In this document: one piece after another, positions 21,571 through 30,706 of the stretch
Position numbering within the stretch: position 1 is the stretch's first letter
Layout of the letters: every line of letters begins with the position of its first letter
Assembly: GCF_023715105.1 (NCBI RefSeq)
Contig: NZ_JAMBNO010000013.1
Location: 62,001-126,000, forward strand
Length of the DNA stretch: 64,000 bases
Source: Hydrogenophaga intermedia
GTDB lineage: Bacteria > Pseudomonadota > Gammaproteobacteria > Burkholderiales > Burkholderiaceae_C
Direction of reading: 5' to 3'
Made by a program: the position numbers and the translations under genes
The notes under the pieces: model-generated
The model's input: only the letters and a program-made list of their open reading frames with translations
Told to the model about the DNA's origin: nothing
The model's database searches: none

Positions 21571-21597
21571 AAAAGGGGAGCTTCGGGCTCCCCTTTT
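21571..21597. terminator. Bidirectional intrinsic terminator
   Basis: AAAAGGGGAGC (21571-21581) pairs with GCTCCCCTTTT (21587-21597), loop TTCGG, with A-rich and T-rich flanks. It serves erpA on the plus strand and the M23 peptidase gene on the minus strand. Confidence 0.9.
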
Positions 21598-21641
21598 GTT
21601 TGGGCGGCTGACCGGCCAATGCCGAGCCCAGCCCGCGGTGC

Positions 21642-23039
21642 TCAGTCTGCGCTGGCGGTCTGCATCGTGGCGGCGGCGGTGAGCTGCAGCCGCTGGGCCT
21701 GGGCCACCACCATGAACGCGGGGCGCAGGCCATCGGGCAGCTTGACGGCCTCGCTCTGGCGCGCGACCTGCAGCGGATCCTTGTGCACGCCGTTATCGCG
21801 GAACTCCCAGTGCAGGTGGGGCCCGGTGGACATGCCGGTGGAGCCGACGTTGCCGATGAAGTCGCCCTGGGCCACGCGTTGGCCGGTGCGCACGCCGATG
21901 CGGCTGAGGTGCGCGTAAACGGTGACCTGGTTGTGGCGGTGGCGAATGAAGATCACGTTGCCGTAGCCGCGTTGCACGCCGGCAAACTCGACCACGCCGT
22001 CACCCACCGTACGCACCGGCGTGCCGGTGGGGGCGGCAAAGTCCACCCCGAGGTGCGCGCGACGCTGGCCCAGCACCGGGTGAAAGCGCATGCCATAGCC
22101 GCTGCTCACGCGGGAGAACTCCAGCGGCGACGAGAGGTAGTAACGGCGCTTGCTCTCGCCGTCGAAGCCGTAATAGCCGCCCTTGAAGCCGGGGGCCTCG
22201 AACCACACGGCCTCGTGCGTGCGGCCGTCGTTGATGAAGTCGGCGGCGAGGATGCGCCCGGTCTTGAGCGGCTCGCCGTCGGCGGTGAGGGTTTCGTAAA
22301 CCACGTGGAAGCGGTCACCGCGGCGCAGGTCGCGCCGGAAGTCGATGTCGCTGGCGAACATTTCGGCCAGCTGCACGGCCACGGCGTCGGGCACGCCAGC
22401 GGCGTCCGTGGCGGCGAACAGCGAGCTCTGGATCTCGCCACCCGCCAGGCGCGGACTGGATTCAAGGCGACCCTTTTCCAGGCGCGAGCTCAGGCCGTCG
22501 GCGCCGCGCTCGACCACCAGGCGCAGGAAGCCACGCTCCTCGCGCGGGTCCACCCAGCGCGCGGTCAAGCGCTGCAGTTCCTGGTCGGGTGCGGCCTCGG
22601 CATGCACCAGGCGGCTGGCGCGGCTGGCGAGCAGTTGCCGGGCCAGCGGGTCGCGCCCGAGGAAGGCCTGGGCTTCGGTGTCGTTGACGCCCAGTCGCTG
22701 CAGCAGGCTCTGGGGCGTGTCATCACTGCGTGTGGTGTCGCTTCGGTACAGCGTCCAGGGCCTGGGGTCGGCCAGCAACGGGTTGCCCAGGGCAAGGTCC
22801 GTGGTCGCCAGTGGCGAGGCGATCAGGGTGGGTTGGGCCGAGGCCGGCAGGGCTTCGACGACCTGACGCACCGGCAGGTCGGCGGCGTCGGGGGCAAGCG
22901 GGGCGATGCCGAAGGCCGTGACGCCGGTGCCCAGCAGCAGCGCACCAATACCGCCCATGAGCCGGCGGGGGTGGCGGATGATCAGGTCAGTGGTCTGTCG
23001 GCCCAGGGCGGCCGTGGCGTTGAAGGTCTGGCGTATCAA
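21642..23039 (-). CDS. M23 family (LytM-type) peptidoglycan peptidase
   Basis: A 465-residue protein with an N-terminal membrane segment (LMGGIGALLLGTGVTAFGIA), a central OapA/LysM-like region (QSLLQRLGVNDTEAQAFL) and a C-terminal LytM domain whose zinc ligands lie in HLGVDFAAPTG and HLHWEFRDNG. It resembles MepM, the DD-endopeptidase that opens crosslinks for wall growth. Act in the periplasm, anchored to the inner membrane. Upstream is a 207-bp gap to tyrS. The bactofilin gene lies close by, suggesting a joint role in shape; that is inference. Confidence 0.9.
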   Translation of the reverse strand: MIRQTFNATAALGRQTTDLIIRHPRRLMGGIGALLLGTGVTAFGIAPLAPDAADLPVRQVVEALPASAQPTLIASPLATTDLALGNPLLADPRPWTLYRSDTTRSDDTPQSLLQRLGVNDTEAQAFLGRDPLARQLLASRASRLVHAEAAPDQELQRLTARWVDPREERGFLRLVVERGADGLSSRLEKGRLESSPRLAGGEIQSSLFAATDAAGVPDAVAVQLAEMFASDIDFRRDLRRGDRFHVVYETLTADGEPLKTGRILAADFINDGRTHEAVWFEAPGFKGGYYGFDGESKRRYYLSSPLEFSRVSSGYGMRFHPVLGQRRAHLGVDFAAPTGTPVRTVGDGVVEFAGVQRGYGNVIFIRHRHNQVTVYAHLSRIGVRTGQRVAQGDFIGNVGSTGMSTGPHLHWEFRDNGVHKDPLQVARQSEAVKLPDGLRPAFMVVAQAQRLQLTAAATMQTASAD

Positions 23040-23246
23040 TTTCGGTCATCCATGAAAGGGCCGGTGAGGGCGCCAGGGCCACACACCGATATCCAGGGAG
23101 TGAGCGGGCGGCGACGCGAGAGTTCACGCCACAAGCCGGGCTTTACAGGCGCGCACTTTCCAGTGCAAAAAACACGCCAACTAAAATCCGGCGATAGCCG
23201 GCAAGTGTAACGACGCCACGGCCCCCTCCCATCGGAAGAAACACGT

Positions 23247-24509
23247 ATGAATAAAGGTTCAATTTCGCCCGACAAGTCCGCGGCAGACGCGAGCGGCACC
23301 GCTGCGCTGACGGACGGCGTGCGCCACGCCCTGGCCGTGACGCGCCGGGGGTGCGAAGAATTGATCCCCGAAGCGGACTGGGTGCAAAAATTGTCACGCT
23401 CGGAGCGCACCGGCACGCCGTTGCGCATCAAGCTCGGGCTGGACCCGACGGCGCCCGACATCCACATCGGCCACACCGTGGTGCTCAACAAGATGCGCCA
23501 GCTCCAGGACCTGGGGCACACGGTGATCTTCCTGATCGGCGACTTCACCAGCCTGATCGGCGACCCCTCGGGTCGCAACAGCACGCGCCCGCCGCTCACG
23601 CCCGAGCAGATCAAGGCCAACGCCGAGACCTACTACAAGCAGGCGAGCCTGGTGCTCGACCCGGCCAAGACCGAGATTCGCTACAACAGCGAGTGGAGCC
23701 TGCCGCTGGGCTCGATGGGCATGATCCAGCTGGCGGCCAAGTACACCGTGGCGCGCATGATGGAACGCAACGATTTCCACGACCGCTTCAAGGCCGGCAC
23801 GCCGATCAGCGTGCATGAGTTCCTCTACCCGTTGATGCAGGGATACGACTCGGTGGCGCTCAAGAGCGACCTGGAGCTCGGCGGCACCGACCAGAAGTTC
23901 AACCTGCTCATGGGCCGCCACCTGCAGGCCGAGTACGGCCAGGAGCCGCAATGCATCCTGACCATGCCGCTGCTCGAAGGCCTTGATGGCGTCGAGAAGA
24001 TGTCCAAGAGCAAGAACAACTACATCGGCATCACCGAAGACGCCAACACCATGTTCGCCAAGGTGCTGTCGATCTCGGACACGCTGATGTGGCGCTGGTA
24101 CACGCTGTTGTCGTTCCAGACGATCGAGGCGATCGAGGCGCTGAAGCGGGAAGTGGCCAACGGGCGCAACCCCAAGGACGCGAAGGTGATGCTCGCCAAG
24201 GAGATCACCGCGCGTTTCCACAGCGCCGCTGCGGCCGATGCCGCCGAGCAGGACTTCATCAACCGCAGCAAGGGTGGCGTGCCCGACGAGATTCCCGAGG
24301 TGGCGCTCACGGGCGCGCCGCTGGGCATTGCGGCGCTGCTCAAGTCGGCCGGGCTCGCGCCCTCCAGCAGCGAGGCCAACCGCCTCATCGACGGCGGCGG
24401 CGTGCGCGTGGACGGCTCGGCCGTCAGTGACAAAGGCCTCAAGCTGAGCGCCGGCACCTATGTGGTGCAAGTCGGCAAGCGCAAGTTCGCGCGCGTCACG
24501 CTGGGCTGA
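23247..24509 (+). CDS. tyrS: Tyrosyl-tRNA synthetase
   Basis: A 420-residue class I synthetase charging tRNA-Tyr. HIGH is intact at residues 73-76 and KMSKS at 251-255; the C-terminal S4 domain holds [11 protein letters not shown] and ends with [15 protein letters not shown]. The KMSKS variant and spacing are those of the TyrZ subtype. An unusual polar, Ser/Ala-rich tail of about 25 residues precedes the family start, so an internal start is possible but no better codon with a ribosome site was seen. A TAAAAT hexamer at 23182-23187 could be its -10. Confidence 0.96.
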   Translation: MNKGSISPDKSAADASGTAALTDGVRHALAVTRRGCEELIPEADWVQKLSRSERTGTPLRIKLGLDPTAPDIHIGHTVVLNKMRQLQDLGHTVIFLIGDFTSLIGDPSGRNSTRPPLTPEQIKANAETYYKQASLVLDPAKTEIRYNSEWSLPLGSMGMIQLAAKYTVARMMERNDFHDRFKAGTPISVHEFLYPLMQGYDSVALKSDLELGGTDQKFNLLMGRHLQAEYGQEPQCILTMPLLEGLDGVEKMSKSKNNYIGITEDANTMFAKVLSISDTLMWRWYTLLSFQTIEAIEALKREVANGRNPKDAKVMLAKEITARFHSAAAADAAEQDFINRSKGGVPDEIPEVALTGAPLGIAALLKSAGLAPSSSEANRLIDGGGVRVDGSAVSDKGLKLSAGTYVVQVGKRKFARVTLG

Positions 24510-24578
24510 AGGCGGCGGCGCAAACCGTTTGCCGCGGCGCGACCCCCCGGGCGGATCGGCCCCGGGGACAGCGTCCCG

Positions 24579-24593
24579 CGCAGCATCGCTGCG
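24579..24593. other. Small hairpin between tyrS and the ankyrin gene
   Basis: CGCAGC (24579-24584) and GCTGCG (24588-24593) pair around ATC. It lies in a 96-bp G+C-rich gap between converging genes, with CCCCGGG-type repeats just before it. There is no T run; a termination role is only possible. Confidence 0.3.
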
Positions 24594-24605
24594 TGGGCGC
24601 TCAAG

Positions 24606-25286
24606 TCACCGTGCGCCGGCCTTTTCGAGCATCGCCACCATCTCGGCGTAGCCCCGCGCTTTCGCCAGGGCCAGCGGCGTCTGCCCATGGCGATCAGCGA
24701 GCTGCAGGTTGGCGCCGGCGTCGATCAGGGCCTTGAGCGTGGCCTGGTGGCGCTTGCCCCCGTCGCCCAGCACGATGGACTCGATCACGGCGGTCCAGTG
24801 CAGGTTGTTCACGTGGTCCAGCGGGGCGCCGGCGGCAATCAGTTGCCGCACCACGCCGTCGTGGCCCAGGTGCGCCGCGGCGATCAGGGCGGTGCCGTCA
24901 TAGCGGCTGGTCACGAGCTTCGCACTTGCGCCCTGCGCCAGCAGCGTGCGCAGCGTGTCTTCGTCGTCGGCCACGGCGGCGATGGTCACCGCGTCATATC
25001 GACCGTGTTCCAGCTTCGCGTGGTTCGCGCCCGCTTCCATCAACACGCGAACCGCCGCGCCCTGGCGCGCAAAGGTGGCCACGTGCAGGGGCGTGCGACC
25101 GGCGCCGTCGGTGGCGTCGATCGCCGCACCAGCCTTGAGCAGGCGCGCGATCTGCGCCACGTCGCCGCGCTGCGCTGCGGCGTGCAGGCCCTGGTAGGCC
25201 GCGCTCTCGGCGGGCGACGGCGGCACCTGGGCCATGGCACTGGCCGCGGTCGTGGCCAGCGTCAGCAAGAGCGCACGGCGCTTCAT
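24606..25286 (-). CDS. Secreted ankyrin-repeat protein
   Basis: The 226-residue protein has a signal peptide (MKRRALLLTLATTAASAMAQ, cleavage after AMA) and about five ankyrin repeats, for instance DGAGRTPLHVATFARQG and DRHGQTPLALAKARGYAEM. It is probably periplasmic and binds a protein partner. Its start overlaps the stop of the HbpS/GlcG-like gene by 4 bp, so the two secreted proteins are coexpressed and may act together. ATG 25286 is chosen because the signal peptide starts there. Confidence 0.85.
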   Translation of the reverse strand: MKRRALLLTLATTAASAMAQVPPSPAESAAYQGLHAAAQRGDVAQIARLLKAGAAIDATDGAGRTPLHVATFARQGAAVRVLMEAGANHAKLEHGRYDAVTIAAVADDEDTLRTLLAQGASAKLVTSRYDGTALIAAAHLGHDGVVRQLIAAGAPLDHVNNLHWTAVIESIVLGDGGKRHQATLKALIDAGANLQLADRHGQTPLALAKARGYAEMVAMLEKAGAR

Positions 25287-25789
25287 TGCAGGGCCGCCTT
25301 CACCTGTTCCAGCGCGGCCATGGCGCACTGTTCGTCGAGGTGGCCGCCTGGCGCACCGCCCACGCCCACCGCGCCGATGACCTCGTTGCCGGCGCGCACC
25401 GGCACGCCGCCGCCAAGCAGCAGGAAGCCCGGGATGTCCTTCAGGTTGGCGGCTGCGGGGTTCTTCTGTGCCGCTTCCATCATGGCCAGCGTGGTGTTGC
25501 GCGCCGAGGCCGAGGTGTAGGCCTTCAGGCGGCTGGCCTCGAGCGTGTGCGGACCGGCATTGTCAGCGCGCTGCAGGGCGCGCAGGTTGCCGGCGCGATC
25601 CACCACCACGGCCGTCACGGCGTGCCCGTTGGCGCTGCACGCGGCCACGGTGGCGGTGGCGATCTGGTTGGCCAGCTCGAGCGAGAGCACGCGCTCGCTG
25701 CGCACCAAAGGTGCGGCGGATTGGGCTTGTGTCAGAGCGGTGGCGCCGAGCAAGGCAATGGCGAGGGCGGTGCGGATGGGGGTGTTCAT
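25283..25789 (-). CDS. Secreted HbpS/GlcG-family (DUF336) protein
   Basis: A 168-residue protein with a signal peptide (TALAIALLGATALTQAQ) and a complete GlcG/HbpS domain: VVVDRAGNLRALQRADNAGP, KAYTSASA, and GGGVPVRAGNEVIGAVGVGG. HbpS of Streptomyces binds haem and tunes the SenS-SenR two-component system; other relatives are of unknown role. A kinase/regulator pair lies directly upstream on the same strand, with an 18-bp palindrome in the gap. GGAGACC precedes the ATG at 25789. Confidence 0.85.
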   Translation of the reverse strand: MNTPIRTALAIALLGATALTQAQSAAPLVRSERVLSLELANQIATATVAACSANGHAVTAVVVDRAGNLRALQRADNAGPHTLEASRLKAYTSASARNTTLAMMEAAQKNPAAANLKDIPGFLLLGGGVPVRAGNEVIGAVGVGGAPGGHLDEQCAMAALEQVKAALQ

Positions 25790-25883
25790 GTGGGTCTCCG
25801 GGAGGGCGTTGCGGTTCGATCAACCGTGCCTGCACTGTAGGAATCGCGGGCCGTGCGCGCCATTCGCGCGGCTACGTCCGCCA

Positions 25884-25901
25884 CTGCGTAGAACTACGCA
25901 G
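25884..25901. promoter_or_regulatory. 18-bp palindrome, candidate response-regulator site
   Basis: CTGCGTAG (25884-25891) and CTACGCAG (25894-25901) are exact reverse complements around AA. The site overlaps the stop of the FixJ-type regulator and lies about 95 bp before the HbpS-like gene; a further half site, CTACG, is at 25872-25876. Its symmetry suits a dimeric LuxR/FixJ-type protein. Confidence 0.55.
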
Positions 25902-26538
25902 CAGGCCCTTGCCCGGCCACCAGCGCCGCGTAGCCGCGCACCAGTTGCGCGAGCGAATCGACCTGCAGCTTCTCGAACACGTGTGCGCGATGGGTTTCCA
26001 CGGTGCGCGGCGACAGGTCGAGCACGCGCGCGATCGCCTTGTTCGACAGCCCCTCGACGATCAGTGCCAGCACCTCACGCTCGCGTGGCGACAACTGCAG
26101 CCAGCGCTCGCGCGCCGCGCGATCGGTCTGGGCGCGCTGGCGCGACTGCGCGTGCTGGCGAACCGCCTGCTGCAGCGCCTCGATCAGCGCCTCGTCGTCG
26201 ACCGGCTTCTCCAGGAACTCGGCCGCGCCGGCCTTGAAGGCGCGGCGACACATCTCCACCGTGCCGTGGCCGGTGAGCATGATCACTGGCTGGTCCACGC
26301 CCTGCGCGATCAGCGTGTCGAGCACGCTCAGGCCGCTGATGCCGGGCATGCGCACGTCAAGCACGATGGCGCCGATGCCCTCGCGATCGAAGTCGCGCAA
26401 GAAGAGTTGCGGGTCGCCCCAGGACACCACGCGCAGGCCCACCGTGCCGATCAGCAAGGCCAGGCTCTCGCGCACCGCCTCGTCGTCGTCGATCAGGTGC
26501 ACGGTGGGGGAAAGGGCGTCGTTTGGCGACGGTGTCAT
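25894..26538 (-). CDS. FixJ/TodT-type response regulator
   Basis: The 214-residue regulator has a receiver domain with acidic pocket IDDDE, phospho-acceptor D61 (LDVRMPG) and conserved Lys in EKPVDDE, then a LuxR-type helix-turn-helix (LSPREREVLALIVEGLSNKAIARVL). It activates or represses genes once phosphorylated by the kinase whose stop overlaps this start by 4 bp. The likely nearest target is the HbpS-like/ankyrin operon downstream. Confidence 0.92.
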   Translation of the reverse strand: MTPSPNDALSPTVHLIDDDEAVRESLALLIGTVGLRVVSWGDPQLFLRDFDREGIGAIVLDVRMPGISGLSVLDTLIAQGVDQPVIMLTGHGTVEMCRRAFKAGAAEFLEKPVDDEALIEALQQAVRQHAQSRQRAQTDRAARERWLQLSPREREVLALIVEGLSNKAIARVLDLSPRTVETHRAHVFEKLQVDSLAQLVRGYAALVAGQGPAA

Positions 26539-27995
26539 GGCGTGTGAAGCGGCAACTGGAGCGTGAAATGTGCGCCGCCCTCGGGCGCGTTGGCGGCGCT
26601 CAGTCGCCCGCCCTCGGCCTGCGCGAGCGACTCGCTGAGCGTCAGACCCAGGCCAAGGCCGCCGTCCCGCGTGGAGAAGAAGGGCTCGAACACGCGCGAC
26701 AGTACATCGGGTGGCAGGCCCGGGCCGCTGTCGATCACGTCCAGCACGGCTTGCTTGCCTTCGCGCCGCACCGCCAGATGCAGCTCGCGCGCGCCCCCGG
26801 CCTGTCGGTCCATGGCCTGCAGGGCGTTGGCGATCAGGTTGTGCACGATCTGATCGATCGCAACCGTATCGGCCATCACCTGCACGGGCTCGCTTGCACG
26901 CCAGCGCACCGACACACCGCAACGTTCGATTTCGGGCTGCAGCAGGTGCAGCGCCTCGCGCACGCAGGCCGCCAGGTCGAGCGCCACGCGTGCCGTGGAC
27001 GCGTCCGCCGGCGCCTGCAGGCCGCGGCGCAGGCGGCCCAGGACGTCCGCCGCGCGTCGCGCCTGTGCCGCGGCCCGGCCCATGGCTTCGCGCGCGGTGT
27101 CCAGCTCGGGCGGGTTGTCGGCCAGCAGGCGCTGCGCGGCCTGGGTGCTGGCGAGCACTGCCGTCAGCGGTTGATTCAGCTCATGTGCCAGACCCGCAGC
27201 GAACTCACCCATGGCGTTGAGACGGCCGAGCTGGCCCAGTCGCAGCAGGGCCTCGGCGCGCTGTCGCGCCTCGCGTGAGCGCAGCGCGTGGCGCCATGCC
27301 ACCAGCACGGTGGTCACGAACAGCGTCCATGCACCCATGGCCAACCAGGGCAGTTCACCCCACCCCACCCAGCGGATGGCCACCGCATGGAAAGGCTGGC
27401 TCTCGGCGGCCACCACCTTGTCGAAATCGAAGCGCCAACCGCGCGCTTGCGGCTGCCCGGGCTGCAGCACCAGCGACTGTCCGCGCCATTGCAGCGCCAC
27501 CTGCACCGGGCTGTTCGCGCGGTCCATCGGCCAGTCGGCATCGGGCACCAGGCCAGCCAGCGCGATGTCGAGTGCGTAGGCGCCGTTGCCCGCGCCCTGC
27601 ACCAGGGTGTAGCGGCCCTGTGCCAGCTCCGCGTCGGCCATGGCCGCGCGCCCGCTGGCCCGCGCGGCGGTTTCGGCCTCGGTGAGCGCGGCATCGGGCC
27701 AGGCGCCACCGGGCTCGCGCACCCGCACCTGCAACAGCCGAGGATGAATGGCGCTCAAACGGGGCAGGGCGTCGGCGCGTGCGGGCTCCAGCAGGGCCAA
27801 TGTGGCAAGCACGGCGTCGTGCTGCACCACCTGCTGGCTCAGCAAACGGTGCACGATGCGCGCGTCGGTCTCGAACGCGGCGCGCTGCGCGTCGAGACCG
27901 CGTTGCGCGATCAGCCAGGCCCCGAGCAGCGACAGGCCCAGGCCCGCCGCGCCCCAGCTCAACCTTGACCACCACGCACGCTGCATGCGATCCAT
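26535..27995 (-). CDS. Membrane sensor histidine kinase
   Basis: A 486-residue kinase: membrane segment near residues 10 to 32, a periplasmic sensing domain of about 190 residues with no named family, a second membrane segment (LAMGAWTLFVTTVLVAW), then HisKA with H271 in GLAHELNQPL and an ATPase domain (IANALQAM, DSGPGLPPDV, GLGLGLT). The pattern resembles DctB/TodS-like kinases. ATG 27995 is preferred over a TTG five codons earlier. It overlaps the response-regulator start by 4 bp and is divergent from the CDF exporter. Confidence 0.9.
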   Translation of the reverse strand: MDRMQRAWWSRLSWGAAGLGLSLLGAWLIAQRGLDAQRAAFETDARIVHRLLSQQVVQHDAVLATLALLEPARADALPRLSAIHPRLLQVRVREPGGAWPDAALTEAETAARASGRAAMADAELAQGRYTLVQGAGNGAYALDIALAGLVPDADWPMDRANSPVQVALQWRGQSLVLQPGQPQARGWRFDFDKVVAAESQPFHAVAIRWVGWGELPWLAMGAWTLFVTTVLVAWRHALRSREARQRAEALLRLGQLGRLNAMGEFAAGLAHELNQPLTAVLASTQAAQRLLADNPPELDTAREAMGRAAAQARRAADVLGRLRRGLQAPADASTARVALDLAACVREALHLLQPEIERCGVSVRWRASEPVQVMADTVAIDQIVHNLIANALQAMDRQAGGARELHLAVRREGKQAVLDVIDSGPGLPPDVLSRVFEPFFSTRDGGLGLGLTLSESLAQAEGGRLSAANAPEGGAHFTLQLPLHTP

Positions 27996-28018
27996 TCTGG
28001 CACGCGACAATGCGGTGC

Positions 28019-28945
28019 ATGACCGATCTGCTTCAACGCCTCACGCCACGCCGCCTGCTTCAGGTCTCGGTGGTCGTGGCGCTGCTCACCATCGTGCTCA
28101 AGACCGCGGCCTGGTGGGTCACGGGCTCGGTGGGCCTGCTGTCCGACGCGCTGGAATCGCTGGTGAACCTGGCCGGTGCCACCTTCGGGCTGCTCATGGT
28201 CACCATCGCCGCGCGGCCGGCCGACGAAGACCACCCCTACGGCCACCACAAGGCCGAGTACTTCTCCTCCGGTTTCGAGGGCGTGCTGATCATCGTTGCA
28301 GCGATCGCCATCGGTTGGACCGCGGTGGACCGCCTGCTGGCGCCGCAGCCGCTGGAGCAGGTCGGCCTGGGGTTGTGGCTGTCCGTCATCAGCTCGGTGT
28401 TCAACGGCGTGCTCGCCTGGGTGATGTTGCGCGCCTCGCGCGTGCACCGCTCTGCTGCACTGGAGGGTGACGCCCGTCACTTGTTCACCGACGTGTGGAC
28501 CTCCATCGGCGTGGTCGTGGGCATCCTGCTCGTTGGCGTCACCGGCTGGCTCTGGCTCGACCCGGTGATTGCCATCGCCGTGGCGCTCAACATCCTGCGC
28601 GAGGGTGCGCGATTGGTCTGGCGTGCCTCGCAGGGCCTGATGGACGAGGCGCTCGACCCCGTGCTGCAGGACACGATCGAGCGCACGCTGGCGCGTTACG
28701 CCAAAGAGCACCAGGGCCGCGAGATCGTGCGCTTCGACCACGTGATCACGCGCAAGGCTGGGCAACGCCGCTTTGCCGACCTGCACATGCACGTCCCGGG
28801 CGCCTGGACGCTGGCGCGCGCCGCGGCGCTGCGCGGCGAGGTGGAGCAGGCGCTCATGGACGCGGTGCCGGGCCTGCTGGCCAGCATCCAGCTGCTGCCC
28901 ACCGATGTCGAGGCACTGGCGGTGGAAGACGAGGGTGTGCTGTGA
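28019..28945 (+). CDS. Cation diffusion facilitator (FieF-type) metal exporter
   Basis: A 308-residue CDF protein with six membrane segments and a C-terminal cytoplasmic domain. Metal-site residues are in [12 protein letters not shown] and [13 protein letters not shown], and [13 protein letters not shown] is the family loop. It exports divalent ions such as Zn or Fe by proton exchange; which ion is unclear. GACAAT lies 7 nt before the ATG with no Shine-Dalgarno. The stop overlaps the dtd start by 4 bp. Confidence 0.92.
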   Translation: MTDLLQRLTPRRLLQVSVVVALLTIVLKTAAWWVTGSVGLLSDALESLVNLAGATFGLLMVTIAARPADEDHPYGHHKAEYFSSGFEGVLIIVAAIAIGWTAVDRLLAPQPLEQVGLGLWLSVISSVFNGVLAWVMLRASRVHRSAALEGDARHLFTDVWTSIGVVVGILLVGVTGWLWLDPVIAIAVALNILREGARLVWRASQGLMDEALDPVLQDTIERTLARYAKEHQGREIVRFDHVITRKAGQRRFADLHMHVPGAWTLARAAALRGEVEQALMDAVPGLLASIQLLPTDVEALAVEDEGVL

Positions 28946-29385
28946 TCGCGCTGCTGCAACGGGTGAGCCAGGCCCGTGTCGACATCGCGGGCGAGACGGT
29001 GGGCGCCATCGGCCCGGGTCTGCTGGTGCTGGTGTGCGCCGAGCCCGCCGATACCGAGGCCGTGGGCCTGAAGCTGCTGCAGAAGATCCTCAAGCTGCGC
29101 ATCTTTGCCGACGAGGCCGGCAAGATGAACCGCAGCGTGCAGGACGTGGGCGGTGGTCTCTTGATCGTCAGCCAGTTCACCCTGGCGGCCGACGTCTCGG
29201 GCGGCAACCGTCCGGGCTTTACCAACGCCGCGCCACCCGCCCTGGGCCAGGCGCTTTATGACGCCTTCGTGGCCGCGGCGCGCGCCGCGCACCCGGTGGT
29301 GGCCACCGGCCGCTTTGGCGCCGACATGGCGGTGCACTTGGTCAACGACGGCCCGGTGACGATCCCGCTGCGCATCGGCGCCTGA
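28942..29385 (+). CDS. dtd: D-aminoacyl-tRNA deacylase
   Basis: The 147-residue enzyme removes D-amino acids (and Gly from tRNA-Ala) from mischarged tRNA. The two signature strands are [17 protein letters not shown] and the C-terminal NDGPVTIPL, which supplies the Gly-cisPro selector. It starts with GTG in a GTGA overlap with the CDF gene. Confidence 0.96.
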   Translation: MIALLQRVSQARVDIAGETVGAIGPGLLVLVCAEPADTEAVGLKLLQKILKLRIFADEAGKMNRSVQDVGGGLLIVSQFTLAADVSGGNRPGFTNAAPPALGQALYDAFVAAARAAHPVVATGRFGADMAVHLVNDGPVTIPLRIGA

Positions 29386-29400
29386 GCGCCGGCGCCGGCC

Positions 29401-29730
29401 TCAGGCGTCGCGCACCTCGGCGCTCGGGCCATTGGTCTTGACCGAATCGATGCCGTTCTGGCGCGAAGCCTCGGAGGTGTACATCTGGCTGGTGCCGATG
29501 ACCTGGCCGTTGGACGCCTTGAGATTGAAGTAGAAGCGCCCGTCCGACGCGGTCTTGAGCTCGTAGCGTTCGGGCAGCGGTGCGTTCTTCTGCACCGACG
29601 CCACGCCGTTCTGCGCCGACGCCCTGGCGTCGTACTGCTCGCTGCGCAGGATCACCTGGGCATTCGCGGCCTTCAGCACAAACGAATGCTGCCCCTTGTC
29701 GTTCTTCGAGATTTCGTACCAGCCGGACAT
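29401..29730 (-). CDS. YegP family DUF1508 protein
   Basis: A 109-residue protein made of two DUF1508 repeats, each with a strand-rich GWYEIS/FYFNLKASNGQVI pattern followed by the helix QNGVASV or QNGIDSV. YegP-type proteins are small, often stress-associated and of unknown function. ATG 29730 has GAGGAGCAAT upstream. The 116 bp beyond its start hold no gene. Confidence 0.88.
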   Translation of the reverse strand: MSGWYEISKNDKGQHSFVLKAANAQVILRSEQYDARASAQNGVASVQKNAPLPERYELKTASDGRFYFNLKASNGQVIGTSQMYTSEASRQNGIDSVKTNGPSAEVRDA

Positions 29731-29846
29731 GATTGCTCCTCGGGTCGGGTTGAAGACACGGGGCATGTTACGCAGTGCGCATGACAGCCGCAGCCACCCG
29801 GCGGCGCCGATCGCTCCGGAATTACCCGCAGTCGCGGGCAGCCGTG

Positions 29847-30302
29847 TCAGGCATAAGGATTCTTTTCGCCCAGGCTGGCGAGGATGGCCACCTCGCGCGC
29901 CTCCATCGCTTCGGCGTCGGCCTCGCTGGTTTCATGATCCCAGCCCTGCGCGTGCAGCGCGCCGTGCACCAGCAGGTGCGCATAGTGCGCGGCCAGCGGC
30001 TTCTTCAGCTTTTTCGCTTCGGCCGCGATGACCGGCGCGCACAGCACCAGGTCGGCCGTCACCACCGGTTCGCGCGTGTAGTCGAAGGTGAGCACGTTGG
30101 TGGCGTAGTCGCGGCCGCGGTAGTCGCGGTTGAGGGCCTGGCCTTCCTCGGCGTCGACGATGCGCACGGTGAGTTCGGCCTCGCGTTCGAGCGCGCGGCG
30201 CAGGCAGCGCGCCACGAAGGCGCGCGGCAGTGCCGCGCGGTGTTCCGCCACGCCATCGAAGCGGCCGAACTGCAGCGAGAGCATGAGCGCGGGCAGGGCC
30301 AT
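29847..30302 (-). CDS. ybeY: Endoribonuclease YbeY
   Basis: A 151-residue YbeY, a zinc-dependent endonuclease involved in 16S rRNA 3'-end maturation and 70S quality control. The metal motif HGALHAQGWDH matches H-G-x-L-H-x3-G-[YW]-D-H, and LNRDYRGRDYATNVLTFDY precedes it. Its start overlaps the stop of an MliC-like lipoprotein gene by 1 bp; that gene separates it from phoH, its usual neighbour. Confidence 0.95.
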   Translation of the reverse strand: MALPALMLSLQFGRFDGVAEHRAALPRAFVARCLRRALEREAELTVRIVDAEEGQALNRDYRGRDYATNVLTFDYTREPVVTADLVLCAPVIAAEAKKLKKPLAAHYAHLLVHGALHAQGWDHETSEADAEAMEAREVAILASLGEKNPYA

Positions 30303-30694
30303 CAGCGCGCTGCCTTCTCGGCCTTGCAGTTGGCCAGCAGCACGCGCTCCTTCGCCGTGTGGTCGGCGGCCAGGAAGCTCAGGAATCCCTCGTCGCCCTT
30401 GGTGAACCAGCGCAGGCTGTGTTGCTCGTCGAGCGCGATGTAGCGCACGCCCGAGGCGCTGGTGCGGGCCTTGAGCAGCGCGGTGCGGCCGTCGTGATGC
30501 AGCGCTGCGAACGAATCGCCATGGCCGAATTCGAGATAGGCCACGTCGATGATGGCGCCGCCGTCGCAGCGATAGCGCACCGTTTCGCTGCTGTAGCCCG
30601 GGCCCTGCACGGCGCCGCTGGCAGGCGGCTTGGGGGGCAGCAGCTGGCAACCGCTGACCAGCGCGGTCAGGGCGAAAAGGGCGGGCAGGCGCAT
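30302..30694 (-). CDS. MliC-like lysozyme-inhibitor lipoprotein
   Basis: The 130-residue protein has a lipoprotein signal (LFALTALVSGC) and an MliC-type domain: VRYRCDGGAIIDVAYLE, then LKARTSASGVRYIALDE and a closing LANC. MliC/PliC proteins block c-type lysozyme in the periplasm or at the cell surface. The match is by pattern, and the invariant Ser/Lys pair of tested inhibitors cannot be confirmed by eye. It lies between phoH and ybeY and is coupled to both (12 bp gap, 1 bp overlap). Confidence 0.7.
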   Translation of the reverse strand: MRLPALFALTALVSGCQLLPPKPPASGAVQGPGYSSETVRYRCDGGAIIDVAYLEFGHGDSFAALHHDGRTALLKARTSASGVRYIALDEQHSLRWFTKGDEGFLSFLAADHTAKERVLLANCKAEKAAR

Positions 30695-30706
30695 GGGCGG
30701 GCTCCT

